Positions 17,457 through 26,315 of a stretch of 64,000 bases of DNA are shown piece after piece (the stretch's first letter is position 1; each line of letters starts with the position of its first letter). The DNA comes from UBA964 sp037444685 (GTDB lineage: Bacteria; Pseudomonadota; Gammaproteobacteria; Steroidobacterales; Steroidobacteraceae). The position numbers were made by a program, and so were the translations under genes. The stretch is taken from positions 1 through 64,000 of the forward strand of contig JBBILX010000005.1 in NCBI GenBank assembly GCA_037444685.1, read 5' to 3'. Below the pieces are notes generated by a model. That model had not been told where the DNA came from. It saw nothing but the letters and a program-made list of their open reading frames with translations, and ran no database searches.

Positions 17457-18698
17457 TCACGACAGTACGCGTTCGACGATGAAGCAGACCGTCGTGGTCG
17501 CGCTGCCGCCGATGTTCAGCGTTGCGACGCGGCGTGCACCCTCGACCTGATAGTCGCCGGCGCGGTTCGCGCACTGGCGCCACGCGTCGAGCAGCATGCG
17601 TACACCGGTCGCGCCGACAGGATGCCCGACCCCGATCAGGCCTCCGCTCGGATTGATCGGCAGCCGGCCGCCAGGTTCGATGTCGCCGCGCTCGATGGCC
17701 AGCCAGCTCTGCCCGGGTGGCGTGAGCCCGAAGTGATCGATGGCCATGTATTCGGTCGTCGTGAAACAGTCGTGTGTCTCGATCGCATCGAGCGATTCGG
17801 GACCGCTGATCGATGCACGCCGGTACGCGTCGGTGATCGCGGCACGGACCTGCGGGAACACGTAGTCGGCGCCGCGGCTGGCCTCGATCTTCGCCGCATA
17901 GGTGATCGGTGCGGTGCGATGACCCCAGCCTGCAATGCGCGGGACCGCTGCGAGGTCGATGCCGCGCTCGCGTGCCCAGCGCCTTGCCCGCTCCGCCGAA
18001 GCGAGGAACAGTACCGCCGCGCCGTCCGTGATCTGGCCGCAGTCGTGCTTGCGGATGCGGCCCTCGATGACGGGATTGTGGATGTCGTCCTCGGCGAAGC
18101 TGCGCGCGTCGAAGGTCCAGTTGCGCGTTTGTGCGAGCGGATTGCGCCGCGCGTTGGCGAAGTTGATCTCGGCGATACGCGCGAGGTGACGCCGGTCGAG
18201 GCCGTAGCGCCGCTCGTATTCGTCGCCGAGTTCGCTGAACAGGCGCGGCCAGGGGAAGCGCACGCCGACGCACTCGTGGCCGTTCCACATTGCCGGACCG
18301 CCGATGTTCGCCGCCGCCTGTGCGCCTGGCACGTTGCGCATCTGCTCGATGCCGATCACGGCGGCGAGACCGTACCTTCCGGACTCGATGTCCGCGGCCG
18401 CGGCCAATGCCGCGAGGCTGCCCGAGGCGCAGGCCCCCTCGTGCCTGCCTGCCGGCACACCGACCAGATCCGGGTGGGACGCGGCCACGAAGCCGCCGAG
18501 GTGACCCTGGCCGCAGAACAGTTCGGCGGCGAAATTGCCGACGTGGGCGACCTCGACGGCCGACGGCGGCAGCTGCACCGCTTCGAGCCCCTCCAGCAGA
18601 GTCGAGCGGAACGCGTCGAACAATTCACGGCCCTCGCGCGCCCAGTTGGCAGCAAAGTCGGTCTGCGCGCCGCCCAGCAGATAGACGTCACTGCTCAT
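17457..18698 (-). CDS. SCP-x-like thiolase (acetyl-CoA acetyltransferase family)
   Basis: 413 residues. ATG at 18698 overlaps the regulator stop (ATGA) and has AGGAG upstream. Active-site cysteine C90 sits in HEGACASGSLA. The second catalytic region has ETHDCFTTTEYM and the C-terminal GGLIGVGHPVGATG motif. The overall pattern is that of the lipid-transfer/SCP-x thiolase group, which cleaves branched or bulky beta-ketoacyl-CoAs, rather than classic FadA. No adjacent DUF35 partner is seen. It is co-transcribed with the regulator upstream and the ligase downstream. Confidence 0.9.
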   Translation of the reverse strand: MSSDVYLLGGAQTDFAANWAREGRELFDAFRSTLLEGLEAVQLPPSAVEVAHVGNFAAELFCGQGHLGGFVAASHPDLVGVPAGRHEGACASGSLAALAAAADIESGRYGLAAVIGIEQMRNVPGAQAAANIGGPAMWNGHECVGVRFPWPRLFSELGDEYERRYGLDRRHLARIAEINFANARRNPLAQTRNWTFDARSFAEDDIHNPVIEGRIRKHDCGQITDGAAVLFLASAERARRWARERGIDLAAVPRIAGWGHRTAPITYAAKIEASRGADYVFPQVRAAITDAYRRASISGPESLDAIETHDCFTTTEYMAIDHFGLTPPGQSWLAIERGDIEPGGRLPINPSGGLIGVGHPVGATGVRMLLDAWRQCANRAGDYQVEGARRVATLNIGGSATTTVCFIVERVLS

Positions 18699-19768
18699 CT
18701 CGGCAAGCTCCTCCGCCGGCGTACGGTTCGCGCGAGCCGGCCTCGTTGCGCCGTCGCGTGCGCCGCCGGCGTCGCGCGGCGGCGCCGCGAGCGCCAGCGG
18801 CGGGTGGCGCGCAGCTGCACCTCGCGCGGCTGCAGCGGTACGCCGCAGGCATTGCAGACGGCGAGCATCCGCAGACGCCGGCCGCAGCGGGTGTGCCACA
18901 GCCGCAACGCAGGCCGGCCGCGCGGTGCGAGCCAGCGGCCGGCCCACTGCTGCAGCGCGAGCGCGAACGGATACAGATCCCAGCCGCGCTCGCTGAGGCG
19001 ATACTCGTGGCGCCGCGGTCGCTCCTGATAGACGCACGGCTCGATGATGCCGCGCGCCCGCAGCCGCCGGAGCCGGTCCGCGAGGATGTTCGAGGCGATG
19101 CCGAGCGCGTCGCGCAGCTCGGCATGGCGGCGCGCGCCGAGAAACAGCGCCGCGAGCAGCAGGGCGCTCCAGCGATCGCCGACGACTTCGAGCGCATCGA
19201 ACAGCGTGTCATCGACCCCCGCGAGCGGCCGCGGCAGGGCCCGGTCGCGCCGCCGTTCCTCCCGCGTGGTCGAGGCTTGCGGCGGCGCCGCGCCGAGCGT
19301 GAAGCGCAGATCCCCGGGTCGAAGCTCCTCGCGGCAATGCCCACAGACGTAGCGAGGCTGGGTCTCGCTGTGGCAGCGGGCGTGCCACAGCCGCGGTGGC
19401 ACGGTGCCAGGGCGCCCCCAGCGCCGCTCCCAGCGCCAAAGGGCCAGTGCGATCGGGTAGCAGTCGAGACCGCGATCCGTGAGGCGGTACTCGTGGCGTA
19501 GCCGGCCGTTCTGGTAGGGAGTGCGCCGCAGGATGTCCGCTTCGACGAGCAGCGCGAGCCGGGTGGACAGGGTGCCGCGCGCCGCGCCACTCAGCCGGCG
19601 CAGATCCTCGAAGCGGCGCACACCGAGGAAGACGTCGCGGAGGATCAGCAGCGACCAGCGGTTGCCGAGCAGACGCAGCGCCGACGCGCCCTCGCCGCGC
19701 TCGAGCAGCGACCGCAGCCGCGCGAAGTCCCGCGGCGGGGGCGTGCGCTGCACGGGTTTGCGCTGCAT
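18695..19768 (-). CDS. Tandem HxlR-type transcriptional regulator with two zinc-ribbon-like motifs
   Basis: 357 residues made of two similar halves. Each half has an HxlR winged-helix domain (about 26-115, LLGNRWSLLILRDVFLG; and about 186-275, VVGDRWSALLLAALFLG) followed by the same motif H-x2-C-x9-C-x2-C (H129/C132/C142/C145 and H292/C295/C305/C308). The halves probably arose by internal duplication, giving a one-chain dimer-like binding protein with two candidate zinc sites. The last 35 residues are very basic. It overlaps the thiolase gene it leads (ATGA) and is divergent from paaN across 73 bases, so it most likely controls both arms. Confidence 0.88.
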   Translation of the reverse strand: MQRKPVQRTPPPRDFARLRSLLERGEGASALRLLGNRWSLLILRDVFLGVRRFEDLRRLSGAARGTLSTRLALLVEADILRRTPYQNGRLRHEYRLTDRGLDCYPIALALWRWERRWGRPGTVPPRLWHARCHSETQPRYVCGHCREELRPGDLRFTLGAAPPQASTTREERRRDRALPRPLAGVDDTLFDALEVVGDRWSALLLAALFLGARRHAELRDALGIASNILADRLRRLRARGIIEPCVYQERPRRHEYRLSERGWDLYPFALALQQWAGRWLAPRGRPALRLWHTRCGRRLRMLAVCNACGVPLQPREVQLRATRRWRSRRRRATPAAHATAQRGRLARTVRRRRSLPR

Positions 19769-19805
19769 GGGTCGTCGTCCTCCTCGACAGCCGGCCCGGC
19801 GATGA

Positions 19806-19834
19806 TTGCAAATTGGGCCGCGCCTGACTATAAG
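19806..19834 (+). promoter_or_regulatory. Predicted sigma70-type promoter of paaN, leaderless spacing
   Basis: TTGCAA at 19806-19811 and TATAAG at 19829-19834 are separated by 17 bases. Transcription would start about 19840-19842, and the paaN ATG is at 19842. There is no Shine-Dalgarno sequence, so the mRNA may be leaderless. It lies in the 73-base divergent region shared with the HxlR-type regulator. Confidence 0.55.
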
Positions 19835-19841
19835 TCTCGTA

Positions 19842-21566
19842 ATGCAACTGACAGCCGAGGCCGCGGGCGTGCCAGAGCCGCTGTTCGAGCGGCACCGGCA
19901 GCGCTTCGACGCCGCCCAGCGGGCCTGCCGCGAGCGGGGCGCCTGGAGCCCGTTCCCTGAGCAGCCCGCTGCGCACCCCGATCACGAAAGTGCTCGCGCT
20001 AGTGGCCAGGCCGCCTTCGAGTCGGCGCTCGGTCGCGAATATCCCTCCGATCAGCCGGCGGGCAGCCAACTCCTTGGCGAGGAGGTGTCCCCGTACACGC
20101 AGCAGCCGTTGGGAATCCTCTATCGCGCGGCCGACCTCGACGCACAGTTCACCGCGGCCGCGCGCGCCATGGCGGGCTGGAGCAGCGCTTCGATTGAGGC
20201 GCGTGCTGGCGTCGTGCTCGAAGTGCTCGACCGGCTCTACCGCGAGCGGCTGTTCGAGATCGTTCACGCGGTCATGCACACGACCGGCCAGAGCTACAAC
20301 ATGAGTTACGCGGGCTCGGGCGTGAATGCGCTCGATCGCGGTCTCGAGGCGCTCGTCTATGCGGTCGGGGCGATGCGCGCCGTGACGTCGCGGGCGCGCT
20401 GGGAACGGCGCTTCGGTTCGACCCCGATCCGTCTCGAGAAGCGCTATCGCCTCGTGCCGCGGGGTGTAGCCGTGTGCTTCACCTGCGCGACGTTCCCGAC
20501 CTGGAACGCCTGGCCTTCCATGATCGCGAGCCTCACCACCGGCAACGCCGTGCTCGTCAAGCCGCACCCCACGGCCGTGCTGCCGATGGCGATCTCCGTC
20601 GAGGTGTTCCGCGAGGTGCTCGCCGAGCAAGGTTTCGAGCCCGACCTCGTGCAGCTCGCGGTCGATTCGACGGCGGAGCCGATCGGCAAGCGCATCGTCG
20701 GACACCCGCTCTGCAGGATCGTCGACTTCACGGGCAGCGCCCGTTTCGGGGCCTGGATAGAGCGACATGCGCCGCCTGCGCTCTGTTTCACCGAGACGGC
20801 CGGTTGCAATGCCGTGGTGCTCGAGTCCTGCGAAGACCTCGAGCCTGTGGTCCGCAGTCTCGCGACCACGCTCTGCCTGTTCTCGGCACAGATGTGCACG
20901 AGTCCGCAGAACCTCTACCTGCCGGCAGACGGGATCCGCGTCGGCAGTGGCGCCGGCGAGCGGCGCGTGAGCCCGGCCGAGTTCGGTGCGCGGCTCGCGG
21001 CTGCGATCGATTCCATTGGCAGCGATCCGCGCAAGGCGGCGGCGATCCTCGCGACGATCCAGTCGCCGGCGACGCTCGCGCTGCTCGAGGCGCTCGAGCG
21101 CGAAGGCGCGGCACGTGGCCAGGTGCTGCTCGCGCCGCGGCGCTACGTGCATCCCGACTTTCCCGGTGCGCGCACCAGCACACCGCTGCTGCTGGCCGTC
21201 ACGCCGGCCGAGCGCGATCTGTACGGCGAAGAGCGCTTCGGGCCGGTCTCGTTCCTGATCACGCTGCCCGACGCGCGCGCCGCCCTCGAGGCGGCCACGA
21301 CCGATGTCCGCGAGCGTGGCGGGCTCACAGCCTTCGTCTATTCGACCGATCCGGACTTCGTTGCGGCGGCCGAGGACGGCTTTGCGCGCGCCGGCGCGCA
21401 GTTGACGATCAACCTGACCGGACCGATGCCGCTGAACTTCGCGGCCGCCTACAGCGACTACCACGTCACCGGACTCAACCCCGCGGGCAATGCGTCGCTG
21501 ACCGACGCGGCCTTCGTGGCGAGCCGGTTCCGCATCGCCCAATCGCGCCAGCCGGTGAACCCATGA
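19842..21566 (+). CDS. paaN: PaaN-type aldehyde dehydrogenase
   Basis: 574 residues from ATG at 19842. The sequence follows the PaaN family closely: a long N-terminal part (LFERHRQRFDAAQRACRERGAWSPFPE), SPYTQQPLGILY, HAVMHTTGQSYNMSYAGSG, VPRGVAVCFTCATFPTWNAWP, GNAVLVKPHPTAVLP, the glutamate in FTETAGCN, and the nucleophile cysteine in FSAQMCTSPQN. PaaN proteins are NAD(P)-dependent aldehyde dehydrogenases annotated in phenylacetate-type degradation, but the true substrate varies. Here it leads an operon with a carotenoid-cleavage-type oxygenase, whose aldehyde products it could oxidise. The next gene overlaps by four bases. Confidence 0.88.
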   Translation: MQLTAEAAGVPEPLFERHRQRFDAAQRACRERGAWSPFPEQPAAHPDHESARASGQAAFESALGREYPSDQPAGSQLLGEEVSPYTQQPLGILYRAADLDAQFTAAARAMAGWSSASIEARAGVVLEVLDRLYRERLFEIVHAVMHTTGQSYNMSYAGSGVNALDRGLEALVYAVGAMRAVTSRARWERRFGSTPIRLEKRYRLVPRGVAVCFTCATFPTWNAWPSMIASLTTGNAVLVKPHPTAVLPMAISVEVFREVLAEQGFEPDLVQLAVDSTAEPIGKRIVGHPLCRIVDFTGSARFGAWIERHAPPALCFTETAGCNAVVLESCEDLEPVVRSLATTLCLFSAQMCTSPQNLYLPADGIRVGSGAGERRVSPAEFGARLAAAIDSIGSDPRKAAAILATIQSPATLALLEALEREGAARGQVLLAPRRYVHPDFPGARTSTPLLLAVTPAERDLYGEERFGPVSFLITLPDARAALEAATTDVRERGGLTAFVYSTDPDFVAAAEDGFARAGAQLTINLTGPMPLNFAAAYSDYHVTGLNPAGNASLTDAAFVASRFRIAQSRQPVNP

Positions 21567-23008
21567 ACGCCATACCCGCGTTGCCGATCTTCGAACAGGT
21601 CTCCCTGCAGGGCAACTTCGCGCCGACCGACCGCGAGACCGAAGCCGAGGACCTCGTCGTCATCGGTCGCCTGCCCGAGGATCTCAACGGCCTGTATGTC
21701 CGCAACGGACCGAATCCACGCTTCCCGCCGATCGGCCGCTACCACTGGTTCGACGGCGACGGGATGCTGAGCGCCGTGCGCTTCGATCACGGACGCGCCT
21801 CGTTCCGCAATCGCTGGGTCCGCACCGCGGGCCTCGCCGAGGAGATCGCGGCCGGGCGCGCCCTCTGGCGCGGCCTCAAGGAGCCCCAGCGGCTCGACCG
21901 TCCCGATCAGCCGCTCAAGAACACCTCGAACACGGACGTCAAGTTCCACGCCGGCGAACTGCTGACGATGTGGTACCGCGGCGGCACGGTATACCGCGTC
22001 GACCCGTCGACTCTCGAGACCAAAGGGCCGCTGCTGCCGGATCCGCGCCTCGAGGGACTGCCGATCTCGGCGCACTCCCGCGTCGACGAGAACACCGGTG
22101 AGTACATCTTCTTCGCCTACGGCAACCAGCATCCGTACATGCACTACGGAGTCCTCGATGCCGAACGTCGCCTGACGACCTTCGTGCCCGTCGAGCTGCC
22201 GGGGCCGCGGCTGCCGCATGACATGGGGATCACGGAGCACTATTCGGTGCTGCACGACTTCCCGCTGGTCAACGATCCCGAGGCGCTCAAGGCGGGCCGC
22301 TATCGCGTGCAGTTCAGGCGCGACCTGCCGACCCGGTTCGCGGTCATTCCACGGCATGGCACGGCGCACGACATCCGCTGGTTCGAGGCCGAGCCGCGCT
22401 ACGCGCTGCACGTCTGCAACACCTGGGAGGAGGGCGACGAGATCGTGATGCTGGCGACGCCGTACAGCATTCCGCGGCGCTGGGACGGCACGCGCGACTT
22501 CGATGCCTACGAGCGCACAATCGCGATGAACGCGACCGACTTCGAATTCTACGAATGGCGACTCAATCTGCGCACCGGTCGGACCTCGGAGCGCGTCGTC
22601 GACGACGTCTACAACGCCGAGTTCCCGACCATCGATACGCGGCGCCAGGGCAAACCCACTCGCTACTCGTATCACCTGCTGATGGGCCGCATGCGCCGGC
22701 CGGAAGACCAGCGCTTCGCGGGCCTCGTGAAGTTCGATTACCGCACGGGCGCCGGTGTCGCCTACTGTCCAGGCAACGACTGCTGGCTCAGCGAGGCGCC
22801 GTTCGCCTGGCGTAGCGGCGGTACCGAAGAGGACGACGGCTACGTGGTCAGCTTCGTCTGGAACGCGCCCGAGGACCGCTCGGAGGTCTGGGTGTTCGAC
22901 GCCCGCGAGCTGCCGCGCGGTCCGATCTGCAGGGTGCTGATGCCGCAGCGGGTGCCAAACGGCTTCCACGCGACCTGGGTGTCGGCCGAGCGGCTCGCCG
23001 GGCGATGA
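21563..23008 (+). CDS. Carotenoid oxygenase family dioxygenase (CCD / lignostilbene dioxygenase type)
   Basis: 481 residues; the ATG overlaps the paaN stop (ATGA). The seven-bladed propeller family is clear from LYVRNGPNPRF near the start, YHWFDGDGMLSAVRF, and four iron-binding histidine segments: SAHSRVDENTG, TEHYSVLHDFP, RHGTAHDIRWFE and the C-terminal GFHATW. These enzymes split a conjugated C=C bond with O2 to give two carbonyl products. No signal peptide. Substrate could be a stilbene or phenylpropanoid, an apocarotenoid or another isoprenoid. The neighbouring aldehyde dehydrogenase, ligases and thiolases suggest full breakdown of the cleaved product. Confidence 0.92.
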   Translation: MNAIPALPIFEQVSLQGNFAPTDRETEAEDLVVIGRLPEDLNGLYVRNGPNPRFPPIGRYHWFDGDGMLSAVRFDHGRASFRNRWVRTAGLAEEIAAGRALWRGLKEPQRLDRPDQPLKNTSNTDVKFHAGELLTMWYRGGTVYRVDPSTLETKGPLLPDPRLEGLPISAHSRVDENTGEYIFFAYGNQHPYMHYGVLDAERRLTTFVPVELPGPRLPHDMGITEHYSVLHDFPLVNDPEALKAGRYRVQFRRDLPTRFAVIPRHGTAHDIRWFEAEPRYALHVCNTWEEGDEIVMLATPYSIPRRWDGTRDFDAYERTIAMNATDFEFYEWRLNLRTGRTSERVVDDVYNAEFPTIDTRRQGKPTRYSYHLLMGRMRRPEDQRFAGLVKFDYRTGAGVAYCPGNDCWLSEAPFAWRSGGTEEDDGYVVSFVWNAPEDRSEVWVFDARELPRGPICRVLMPQRVPNGFHATWVSAERLAGR

Positions 23009-23994
23009 CGCGCCCCGAGCGCGCTCGCGCGCTCGCCGCGCGCCTGCCCACTCGCGTGCCGGTGTTCGCGGCGCCGATGTTCCTGGTCTCCGGCCGCGAG
23101 CTGGTGACGGCAGCCTGTCGCGCCGGGGTGATCGGCGCCTTCCCGTCGCACAATGCGCGCACACCGCAGGAGACCGGTGAGTGGATGCAGGCGATCGTGG
23201 AGGACCTCGCCGCGGCCCGACGTGCCGATCCGTCGGCCGTGATCGCCCCCTGGTGCGTGAATCTCATCACGCACGCGACCAACACGCGGCTGCGCGACGA
23301 CCTCGATCTCGTGGTTCGCCATCGACCGCCGCTCGTCGTGACCGCGCTCGGCAGCCCGCGGCCGGCGATCGAGGCCGTCCATGGCTATGGAGGCATCGTC
23401 ATTGCCGACGTCGTCAACATGACGCTGGCGCGCAAGGCGATCGCGGCCGGCGTCGATGGGCTCGCCTGCATCTCTGCGGGCGCCGGTGGGCACACGGGCT
23501 TCCTGTCGCCGTTCGCGTTCATCGCGGCAGTGCGCGCTGAGTTCGACGGGCTCATCGTGGTCGGTGGCGGCATCGGCGACGGGCGTGGCGTCGCGGGCGC
23601 GATCGTCGCCGGGGCCGATTTCGTCTACATGGGCACGCGCTTCATCCCGACGGCCGAGAGTCTGGCGCCGCCCGCCTACAAGCAGATGGTCGTGGATGCG
23701 CAGCTCGACGATCTCGTCGTCAGCGCCGCGATCACCGGCACGCCGGCCTCGTGGCTCAAGCCCAGTCTGCGTGCCGCGGGGCTCGACCCCGACGCGCTCG
23801 CGGGCGCACCGGACCGGTCCTACGATGCCGGCGGCAGCGACGCGCGCCGCTGGAAACAGCTCTGGTCGGCGGGGCAGGGCCTCGGCGCGAGTCGCGCGAT
23901 CGAGCCGGCAGCGGCGATCGTCGCCGCGCTCGAACGCGAGTATCGCGCCGCGCTCGCGGACGCGGCCCGGCTCGGCGAGCGGAGTGCTTCATGA
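23005..23994 (+). CDS. Nitronate monooxygenase / 2-nitropropane dioxygenase family flavoprotein
   Basis: 329 residues; overlaps the oxygenase stop and the thiolase start by four bases each. FMN-barrel features: VPVFAAPMFLVSG at the start, GVIGAFPSHNAR, ACISAGAGGHTGFLSPFAF, VVGGGIGDGRGVAGAIVAGADFVYMGTRFI. The family includes nitronate monooxygenases and related enoyl- or quinone-reducing flavoproteins. In this operon a role on an unsaturated acyl-CoA intermediate is as likely as nitronate oxidation. Function within the cluster is not decided by sequence. Confidence 0.88.
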   Translation: MTRPERARALAARLPTRVPVFAAPMFLVSGRELVTAACRAGVIGAFPSHNARTPQETGEWMQAIVEDLAAARRADPSAVIAPWCVNLITHATNTRLRDDLDLVVRHRPPLVVTALGSPRPAIEAVHGYGGIVIADVVNMTLARKAIAAGVDGLACISAGAGGHTGFLSPFAFIAAVRAEFDGLIVVGGGIGDGRGVAGAIVAGADFVYMGTRFIPTAESLAPPAYKQMVVDAQLDDLVVSAAITGTPASWLKPSLRAAGLDPDALAGAPDRSYDAGGSDARRWKQLWSAGQGLGASRAIEPAAAIVAALEREYRAALADAARLGERSAS

Positions 23995-25196
23995 CTTCGC
24001 CCACGACCTGGATCGTCGATGCCGTGCGCACGCCGCGCGGCCGCGGCAACGACAAGGGCGCGCTGCGCCCACTGCGCCCGCTCGACCTGCTGGCGCAGAC
24101 GCTGCGGGCGCTCGAACGGCGTCAGCCGTTCGAGACCGGCGCGCTGGCCGATCTCGTCATCGGCTGTGTCACGCAGACGACGGAGCAGGGCGCGAATGTC
24201 GCCAAGCTCGCGGCGATCGCCGCGGGGTGGCCCGACGCGGTGCCGGCCATGACCATCAACCGGTACTGTGCCTCGGGACTCAGCGCAGTCGCCTATGCGG
24301 CGCTCCGGGCCCGTACGGACGAAGGCTTTGCGATCGGAGGCGGCTTGGAGATGATGTCGCGGGTGCCGATGGCTTCCGACCGGGGCCCGCTGACGCACGA
24401 TCCGGATCTGCAACGCGTCGCCGCGCTCGTGCCGATTGGGATCGCCGCGGATGCGATCGCGACACTGCACGGCTTCTCGCGCGAGCAATGCGACGCCTGG
24501 GCGCTGCGCTCGCAGCAGCGCGCGGCGGCTGCCCAGGATCACGGGCGGTTCCGCTCGTTGTGCAGCGTCATGGCGCCGGACGGGACACTGCTGCTCGAGC
24601 GTGACGAGACTCCGCGGCGCAACACGAGCGCTGAGTCGCTGGCGGCGCTGCCGCCCGCGTTCGCCGAGCTCACGGCAAAGTACGGAATCGACCGACTGCT
24701 CGCGCCGCGCCTCGGGGCGGCGCGACTCGAGCACGTGCACACGGCCGGCAATTCGCCGGCGACGGCCGACGGCGCTTCAGCCGTGCTCGTCGCCAGCGAG
24801 GCCGCGCTGGGTCGCTTTCGCTGGCGTCCGCGGGCCCGCATCGTCGCGACGGCGGAGATCGCGATCGATCGCACTGTCGCGCTGACCGGCGCGGTCGATG
24901 CGACACGCCGCGTGCTCGCGCGCGCCGGGATCAGCGTCGACGCCGTCGACCTATTCGAGGTCAACGAGTCCTTTGCGGCGCCCATGCTGCACTTCTGTCG
25001 CGAGCTCGGTGTCGACGACGAGCGCGTCAACGTCAATGGCGGTGCGATCGCGCTCGGGCACGCAATGGGTTCGAGCGGCAGCGCGCTGCTCGGCACACTG
25101 CTCGACGAGCTCGAGCTGCGCGGTGCGCGGCGCGGGGTCGTCACACTGTGCGGGGCCGCGGGCCTCGCAAGCGCGATGCTCGTCGAGCGGCCCTGA
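23991..25196 (+). CDS. Acetyl-CoA C-acyltransferase (FadA/PcaF-type thiolase)
   Basis: 401 residues; ATG overlaps the upstream stop. Nucleophile C93 in INRYCASGLSA, the histidine region VNGGAIALGHAMGSSGSA (with GHAMG instead of the common GHPxG), and the second cysteine in TLCGAAGLA. NEDF-type motif is FEVNESFAAP. It should thiolytically cleave a beta-ketoacyl-CoA. It ends the paaN operon and, with the SCP-x-like thiolase on the other arm, gives the cluster two thiolases of different type. Confidence 0.92.
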   Translation: MTSPTTWIVDAVRTPRGRGNDKGALRPLRPLDLLAQTLRALERRQPFETGALADLVIGCVTQTTEQGANVAKLAAIAAGWPDAVPAMTINRYCASGLSAVAYAALRARTDEGFAIGGGLEMMSRVPMASDRGPLTHDPDLQRVAALVPIGIAADAIATLHGFSREQCDAWALRSQQRAAAAQDHGRFRSLCSVMAPDGTLLLERDETPRRNTSAESLAALPPAFAELTAKYGIDRLLAPRLGAARLEHVHTAGNSPATADGASAVLVASEAALGRFRWRPRARIVATAEIAIDRTVALTGAVDATRRVLARAGISVDAVDLFEVNESFAAPMLHFCRELGVDDERVNVNGGAIALGHAMGSSGSALLGTLLDELELRGARRGVVTLCGAAGLASAMLVERP

Positions 25197-25236
25197 GCAC
25201 GGCCGAGGCAGCAGGCGCCGTCGCGTCGCCCGGCAC

Positions 25237-26298
25237 TCAGTAGAGCAGCGCGATCACGGTCGCCGCGACGCTCCCGACCGCGAGCGCACACGACAGCGCG
25301 ACCAGCAGCGGCGTCGGGCCGATTGCGCGCAGTGTCGAGAGGCGAGTCGACAGACCGACGGCGGCCATGGCCGTGGCGAGCAGGAAGTCGGTGGCGGTAC
25401 CCGCTGCGGCGAGTACCGTGCTCCAGCGCTCCGCCGGCACGAGACCGAACGGCTGGTCGCCGAGATCACCGACGGTGCGCATCAGGCTCATGGCCGCGAA
25501 GCCGAGCACGAAAAGCGGCACGAGTTCGTATGCTCGCGACCGCGGGGCCGCCGAACCGCTGACCGACGCGCCGGGCATCGGCCGATAGGCGATCGCCATG
25601 AGCGGGATCACGGCGATCATCGCGAGATTGCGCACCATCTTCGTGACGGTTGCCACCTCGAGGGCGCGCGCGTCGGCGTAGTACTCGCGGTAGGCCATGC
25701 CTGCGCCCACTACCTGCGCGGTGTCGTGTACGGCTGTCCCGAGGAACAGGTCGCTGTGGAGCGACTCGCCGTTGAAAAGCCAGTGCGCAGCGAACGGATA
25801 GAGCAGCATCGCCAGCAGGCCGAACAGCGCGATGCAGGCCACCGCAAAGCTCGTCTCCTCCTCGCGCGCGCCGATCGTCGGTGCAGTGGCGACGATGGCC
25901 GTCGCACCGCAGATGCTGGTTCCGACGCCGATCAGCGCCGCGAGGCGTGGCGGCAGGCCGAGCCGCTCGCCGAGCCAGCGCACGAGCCACAGGGCGGTGA
26001 CGATCGCCGCTACGATCACCGGCAGCGCGCGCAGGCCGACCTCGCCTGCCTCGGCCAGCGACAGTCTCAGACCGAGCAGCACGATTCCAGCACGCAGTAC
26101 CGTGGTCAGCGCGAAGCGCGTGCCGGCGCGCAGCCGGTCTGGCAGATCGGCGCAGTGAGCGAGTGCGAGGCCGAGCAGGATCGCGAGCGTGATGCCGGAG
26201 ACGGGACTGCGCGGCAGGCCGAGCAAGCCGACACCGAGCCAATGCGCGAGGCCCTGACCGAGCAGCGCCAGCGCCGCGGCGAGCAGCAGCCCGGGCAT
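25237..26298 (-). CDS. YeiH/UPF0324 family putative sulfate exporter
   Basis: 353 residues from ATG at 26298; longer in-frame starts would overlap glpK. About ten hydrophobic helices. Family segments GITLAILLGLALA, LRAGIVLLGLRLSL, GVGTSICGATAIVATAP and GTAVHDTAQVVGAG are all present. Members are inner-membrane proteins annotated as sulfate exporters, with limited experimental support. It follows glpK on the same strand by 17 bases but need not be functionally related. Convergent with the thiolase gene across 40 bases. Confidence 0.88.
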   Translation of the reverse strand: MPGLLLAAALALLGQGLAHWLGVGLLGLPRSPVSGITLAILLGLALAHCADLPDRLRAGTRFALTTVLRAGIVLLGLRLSLAEAGEVGLRALPVIVAAIVTALWLVRWLGERLGLPPRLAALIGVGTSICGATAIVATAPTIGAREEETSFAVACIALFGLLAMLLYPFAAHWLFNGESLHSDLFLGTAVHDTAQVVGAGMAYREYYADARALEVATVTKMVRNLAMIAVIPLMAIAYRPMPGASVSGSAAPRSRAYELVPLFVLGFAAMSLMRTVGDLGDQPFGLVPAERWSTVLAAAGTATDFLLATAMAAVGLSTRLSTLRAIGPTPLLVALSCALAVGSVAATVIALLY

Positions 26299-26315
26299 GA
26301 TGTCGATCGTATGCC

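Noticed and set aside
19209..21542. Very long open frame (about 777 codons) on the minus strand opposite paaN and the regulator
   Set aside because: Shadow frame; the opposite strand carries clear PaaN and HxlR motifs.
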